Assembly: GCA_023897205.1 (NCBI GenBank)
Contig: JAHWDD010000008.1
Span: forward strand, 744,001-808,000
Direction of reading: 5' to 3'
Length of the DNA stretch: 64,000 bases
DNA from: Exophiala sp. HKRS030
Taxonomy: Eukaryota > Ascomycota > Eurotiomycetes > Chaetothyriales > Herpotrichiellaceae
The first letter of the stretch is position 1. The number at the start of each line of letters is the position of its first letter. Both the position numbers and the translations under genes were made by a program. Positions 59,640 to 64,000 of this stretch are shown here, piece after piece. A model generated the notes under the pieces. The model was not told the DNA's origin and ran no database searches. It saw nothing but the letters and a program-made list of their open reading frames with translations.

Positions 59640-61239
59640 ATGCCTTCCATCAGACTTGAAGGCCACGCACTAGGCTTGCTAGTCGGCAGCGTAGGCGCGG
59701 TGGCATTCTTGCTACAGGGCTATGATCAGGCTGTTGTCAATGGCCTTCTAACCTTACCTACGTGGGAGAAGCAATTTCCGTCCATCAACACGTCTGTAGA
59801 CAAGAGCCATAGTCGATCAGTTTTGCAAGGCACGGCGGTTGCAATTTACGAAGTTGGCTGTTCCCTGGGAGCCCTTTCCTGCTTTATTCTGGGCGACATC
59901 TTAGGCAGACGAAAGACCATTTTTCTAGCAGCATGCGTTGTTATCATAGGCGTTATAATTCAGGCAACACCCTTCAGTCTCGGTCAACTTATCCCCGCAA
60001 GAATCATAACCGGCCTGGGTGTTGGTGCCTTCACCGCCACTGTGCCGATGTGGGTTACTGAATGCTCGAAAGCACACAACCGCGGCAGATTGGTAATGAT
60101 GGAGGGTTGCTTTGCGATTGGTGGTGTTTGTTTCGCAACATGGCTCGATTTTGGCTTTTTCTTCGTCAAGAACAATTCTGTCAACTGGAGGTTCCCGATT
60201 GCATTCCAGTCAGTGTTCGCCCTGATTGTACTGTGGTTGATTTTGCTCTTGCCAGGTATGACGAGGCGAAATACATTCCAGGAATCGACTAACAGTCGCA
60301 GAATCGCCACGTTGGCTTGTCAAGAAAGGCGATTATGAGGGTGCCAAGGACTCACTTTCACGACTAGACGCCTTGCCAAGAAACTCCAGACTTATTGTTG
60401 ACGAGATCGATATCATCAAGGCGTCAATTGACGCAGAGCATGTGGGATCTTCTGGCAACCCCTTTGCCATGACGAGAAATCGACATCTCCATCGAACACT
60501 CCTCGCAATGGCCGTCAATATGCTGGCTCAAATGACTGGGGTCAACATCGTCACATTTTACTCGAACGTCATCTTTCAACATATCCTCGGGTACTCCCCG
60601 ACTCTCTCACGAGTCATATCAGGTTGCCTGCAAATCTGGCAGTTCTTCTGCGCCACTCTTGCGGTGTTCCTGGTTGATCGTATCGGCCGACGCAAATTAC
60701 TCTTGATTGGCTCATTCGGCATGATCATAGCCCAGTCTGGCCTTGCAGCGCTAACAAAGTATGCAGCTGGCAGTAAGAGCATCGCCGGAGCCACCTTGCT
60801 CTTCGACTTCATGACTCTCTTCTTCTTTCCCATTGGTCTGTTCCTGATCCCCTTTATGTACTCCGCAGAGATCTCACCTCTCCGCATCCGGGCAAAGGTC
60901 ACGGCGATGTCAACGGCAACGAATTGGATCTTCAATTTCCTCGTGGCCGAGGTCACGCCGCTTGGATTTGATCATCTCGGATGGAAATATTACACCGTCT
61001 ACGTTTGTACAAGCTCATTGGCGTTCACGGTATACTTCTTCTTCTGTCCGGAGACCAAAGGCAGAGCGCTTGAAGACATCGACGAGATTTTCTTGAGGTC
61101 AACCAATGTATTTGAGCCTGTCAAGATTGCGAATAGCCTACCATTAGGTGCAGGCGCGGCGCTAGATGAGGAAGCTGAGAAGGCCGAGCGAGAGGAACTA
61201 GCCTTGCACGGGCGCAGGTATTCAGCGCGAGGATCGTAA
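59640..61239 (+). CDS. MFS sugar transporter
   Basis: Exons 59640-60255 and 60302-61239 flank a 46-bp intron (GTATGA, GACTAAC, CGCAG), joining LLLP|ESPRWLVKKGDYEGA; 517 residues. Family signatures of the sugar-porter branch are present: GYDQAVVNGLL in TM1, GDILGRRKTIF, ESPRWLVKKG after TM6, DRIGRRKLLLIG, and PETKGRALEDIDEIF after TM12. About 12 hydrophobic segments are visible. It should be a plasma-membrane proton symporter or facilitator for hexoses or related sugars or polyols. The substrate is not predictable by eye. No defects are seen. Confidence 0.94.
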
Positions 61240-62199
61240 GCTGCGACGAGGCAGCCCCGTGTCACCTGCACTTGGACGATAGATTGCTTCGTAAGAGTCA
61301 CAACACAACTAGAATCCACAAGGATAGAAAGGGAGAGTGGTAAATGCAGGCCTCAACGCGACACTCAAAGTTACCCAATGTTGGTCGTCAATCCTCTTCC
61401 ATTTTCACTTCTCGACTGACCTACGAAAGAGAAACGTTCTCAAGGCATCAAGAAAGCCCACGAGCAAATTCTCTTCGACGGAACGCCCGTTTGGACCGCT
61501 TGATTGCATTAATGAGAATAAGTAGATTACCAGCCAACATCCGATGCCTGCCAGTCAGCGGTGGAAGAGCTAATGTGGATCGCCAACGTTGTTCCATGAT
61601 GAAATACTGACCCAAAAAAGCCTACGCACCCGCGGTCTACCCTTCCACCATTGAAGCCTCCGAAACGGAAATGGGAAACTGAACAGCAACCAAGCCTGCT
61701 CTCTACAAAACGATGTAGACACCGCCGTCATTTCGACCGAGATACCTGGTCCGGTGCCAATCGTTACTGACATCGGCTTAGGTTGAACAACTCTACCAAT
61801 TTTGATTTGAGGGAAATGCCAACAACAATATTACGCTGAAGAACGAGTGCCAAATGCCGAGCTCCTGTCCAAATAATGCTGTGGGAATCCAGAGATCGAC
61901 GATCCACCCGAGAGTTAATACAATTTGCGTGGAGCTCAAACTCTTCTTGGAAGTGGTGTATCAATTAACTGGCCGCATCGCCTAGGCAAACCAAGCAATA
62001 GATGACGATAGATTGCATCTCCGATAGGTGAGACAAATTGATTCTTTGGCTGCCTCAAGGCCAGACAATCGTCGATCGAGTGGGCCACAGCAGAGCAGTT
62101 GATGCATCCTATCAGTTACTAGCCTCGTGCGAGACCCGCGTGAAGTCTCTTCGACCTCTCGCGCGAAGTATTCGCGCCAGTACCGACAGGGGACTCGAC
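61240..62199. other. Intergenic region left of the FTR1 remnant
   Basis: No gene is seen. The N-terminal half of an FTR1-like gene would be expected here if it had ever been complete, but I cannot find its REGLE-type motifs. Confidence 0.4.
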
Positions 62200-62690
62200 A
62201 GAGATCAGCGCCACTGGCTCGGCCTGAGCACCAGCAAGTTCCATTCCGATTCCAGTGGTCTCTGGCTTTCTCGCCGGTATCCTCACAGGCATGCTATTCT
62301 ACAATGGATGGAAGGATGGTGTCGCTCAAGATGATTCTGACAGCAGGCACCTGTCTGCTATATCACATCGCCGCCGGACTCTTTTCGTCCTCAGTCTGGT
62401 TCTTTGAAGCCGATGATTGGAATCGGCTGACTGGCGGAGACGCTGCTGAAAATGGGTCTGGCCCAGGCTCTAATGACATTCGATGCAGTATGAGGCACGT
62501 GAACTGTTGCAACCCGGATTTGGAGGGAGGCGGTTAGTGGGGAATTTTCAACGCGCTTCTTGGCTGGCAAAACAGTGCCACCTATGGCAGCGTGATAAGC
62601 TACAATCTGTATTGGTATGCGGTCATGTTCAGTCCGCTGTGGACAAAGTTGAAAGACACAGGACTAGCTCTCAAGATATCAGCCCGCTAA
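62200..62690 (+). pseudogene. High-affinity iron permease (FTR1-like) remnant
   Basis: Only the C-terminal half survives. PIPVVSGFLAGILTGMLFYN is followed, after a frame change near 62315-62325, by ILTAGTCLLYHIAAGLFSSS and VWFFEADDWN, GGDAAENGSGPGS, HVNCCNPDLEGGG. An in-frame TAG at 62535-62537 sits inside the conserved Gly run, then [20 protein letters not shown] and [11 protein letters not shown] to a stop at 62688. This order is diagnostic of FTR1, the plasma-membrane Fe permease that works with a multicopper ferroxidase. Frameshift plus stop plus missing N-terminus make it dead. No ferroxidase gene is in the window. Confidence 0.8.
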
Positions 62691-63080
62691 GAACACAACA
62701 CACGGACAATGATCAAGAAAAAGCCAAATGTAACCGGAGAGACATAATGCTTGCTATCCGTCCATGCTCGGGCAACCAAGTGTAGTTCGTTCTCCCGAGG
62801 TGCTCTTCTTCCTACCGGCGTAATATGTCAAGCCAACGCGAACTAAACTCTAAATCTTACCAGGACGTTATCATTTCTATCTCCTAGTTCCACAAGTTAC
62901 TCGCCTGATCATCTGCGCGTGGTTTTCGTCACAGCTAGGCTGGCTTCTTCAAGATCGACATCGACTCAGGGAGGGCATGGCCAAGGCAGAGAAGTAATGC
63001 AGAGAAGTAATGCAGAGAAGTAATGCAGAGAAGTAATGCAGAGAAGTAATGCAGATAATGCGTACGAGGAGAGCATCCCA
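62691..63080. other. Intergenic region with 13-bp minisatellite
   Basis: Between the FTR1 remnant and the 3' end of the last gene. Apart from the tandem repeat nothing is seen. Confidence 0.5.
62987..63051 (+). repeat. 13-bp tandem repeat, 5 units
   Basis: Five perfect copies of CAGAGAAGTAATG followed by a partial unit. It lies just 3' of the last gene's stop, probably in its 3' UTR. Confidence 0.95.
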
Positions 63081-64000
63081 TCAGGGCCACGTGAGATCGG
63101 GTCTTCCGCCGGGTAACATGATGCGGAGAGACCAACCTTCCGACTTGTGGACGTCCGTGGCAATTTCACGGAGCCAAACAGTAGAGGCAACTGGTATCCA
63201 GAATTCGCATATCTCGCTCTTCAAAACCGCTGCCCCGATAAGCCATGAGTGCCTGGCGCCGTGTCTGTCGCCAATGCTTAATTGAGCGTGAGCCATAGAC
63301 AGGTATCCTATGGCGGATGTGAAGCCGCGAGTCGACTTAAGAATGTGCATGCGTTCCACTTCTTGGAGAGCAAACCTCCACCTGAGTACAGCTTCAGCGC
63401 GGTCAGATCCCATGTGTGCTATACGGGCAGCACCAAACAGCGTACGCATGTGCAGCAGCTGGTCGTGAAGGTTGTCCGGCTCAGGAAAGGCGATGTCCTG
63501 TGTCTTTTTAAGAACCCGGTATGCAGCGTCCGATCTACCAAATCCAACGTTGGCCTCCATCAACGCAAGCATAAGTCGTCGGTACAGGCGGCTTGCGCGG
63601 TCGGGCGCAGTGCTACCCTCGAGCTCTGGCTGTAGAATCTCGGTCACCTTCGGATATTCTCGTAGTTCGCAGTATATATCAGCAAGTCTACTGATTATAA
63701 CACGCCGCGTATTCACTGGCGTAGGAGTAGCCCTTTTGAGGGAGAGAAATTGTTCCAGAAAAGCCTTGGCTGCCTCCAAGTCTCCAATAGACTGGAATAA
63801 CCGTGCTGCCGCACTCTGTACCCGAGACGTGATTTCGATGTCTAGAGTCGACATGGGCTGTTCCACTTCCCACTGGTAAATGAACGAGGCGACATCCGGT
63901 TCGTAACACTTGATTTTGTTCTCGATCTGGGAGATATGAAGCCTTCCCTGAAGTGCGTGGTCTCGGCGCGTCTTTGGAGGTATGTCTTGCTTGTAAAAGT
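63081..64000 (-). CDS. Helical-repeat (TPR-like) fungal protein, 5'-truncated by window edge
   Basis: The minus-strand frame is open from the right edge (reading TRRDHALQGRLHISQIENKI before the first visible Met) to a stop at 63081, at least 306 residues. It is rich in paired amphipathic helices typical of TPR-like repeats: AAARLFQSIGDLEAAKAFLE, ISRLADIYCELREYPKVTEI, FGAARIAHMGSDRAEAVLRW and AIGYLSMAHAQLSIGDRHGA. The G/D-x-x-x-A turns fit TPR. No enzymatic domain is visible in the part seen. It may be the C-terminal scaffold of a larger protein whose N-terminus lies beyond the window. The function is unknown. There are no breaks. Confidence 0.65.
   Translation of the reverse strand, partial: FYKQDIPPKTRRDHALQGRLHISQIENKIKCYEPDVASFIYQWEVEQPMSTLDIEITSRVQSAAARLFQSIGDLEAAKAFLEQFLSLKRATPTPVNTRRVIISRLADIYCELREYPKVTEILQPELEGSTAPDRASRLYRRLMLALMEANVGFGRSDAAYRVLKKTQDIAFPEPDNLHDQLLHMRTLFGAARIAHMGSDRAEAVLRWRFALQEVERMHILKSTRGFTSAIGYLSMAHAQLSIGDRHGARHSWLIGAAVLKSEICEFWIPVASTVWLREIATDVHKSEGWSLRIMLPGGRPDLTWP

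Noticed and set aside
62987..63051. CRISPR-like array
   Set aside because: A head-to-tail 13-bp tandem repeat without spacers in a fungal genome.

Overview
The window looks like nuclear DNA of a filamentous ascomycete (Pezizomycotina). Its genes are split by short introns (43-87 bp) with GT..AG ends and CTAAC/CTGAC-like branch points. The families are typical of these fungi: a Zn2Cys6-type protein, a fungal transcription-factor middle-homology protein, a GATA regulator, a TRI12-type MFS pump, an ABC-C pump, a GH32 invertase and a sugar MFS carrier. The repeats are AT-rich and riddled with TAA/TAG, as expected from repeat-induced point mutation (RIP). I cannot name the species. All exon joins were inferred by hand from frame continuity and splice signals.

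Layout. 1-20.9 kb is gene-bearing: a partial kinase-like gene, a PD-(D/E)XK-like protein, a 2.2 kb degenerate repeat array (3.4-5.7 kb), a Zn2Cys6-like gene facing a middle-homology gene that lacks a zinc cluster, a second PD-(D/E)XK-like protein, an APH-fold protein, an Hsp31/DJ-1 glyoxalase, a kinase remnant and a 373-residue charged protein. 20.9-32.8 kb is gene-poor, with a TPR protein, a bHLH regulator broken by one in-frame TAA and an NsdD/SUB-1-like GATA factor. 32.8-40.4 kb is a complete but RIP-destroyed Gypsy-type LTR retrotransposon transcribed on the minus strand. 40.4-57.5 kb carries the TRI12-type MFS pump, the ABC-C pump and the secreted invertase, between copies of a second AT-rich repeat (here family B). 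57.45-57.88 kb is a solo LTR in the opposite orientation. 58-64 kb holds a sugar transporter, a broken FTR1 iron permease and the end of a TPR-like gene.

Main discovery. The 17,046 bp between the full-length LTR element and the solo LTR appears to have been inverted by recombination between them. Neither element has matching flanks, but their 5-bp target-site duplications are swapped: TGCGG lies left of the full element and, reverse-complemented, left of the solo LTR, while TTAGC lies right of the full element and, reverse-complemented, right of the solo LTR. Undoing the inversion restores both duplications and rejoins the two halves of a family-B repeat now 17 kb apart. The inverted block contains two drug-type efflux pumps and an invertase, so orientation could matter for their expression. 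An assembly artefact must be excluded first.

Other points of interest are the single RIP-type nonsense codon in the bHLH gene, an antisense Cys/coiled-coil reading frame inside the retroelement, mutation boundaries lying mid-LTR at both ends of the element, and the modular array at 3.4-5.7 kb.
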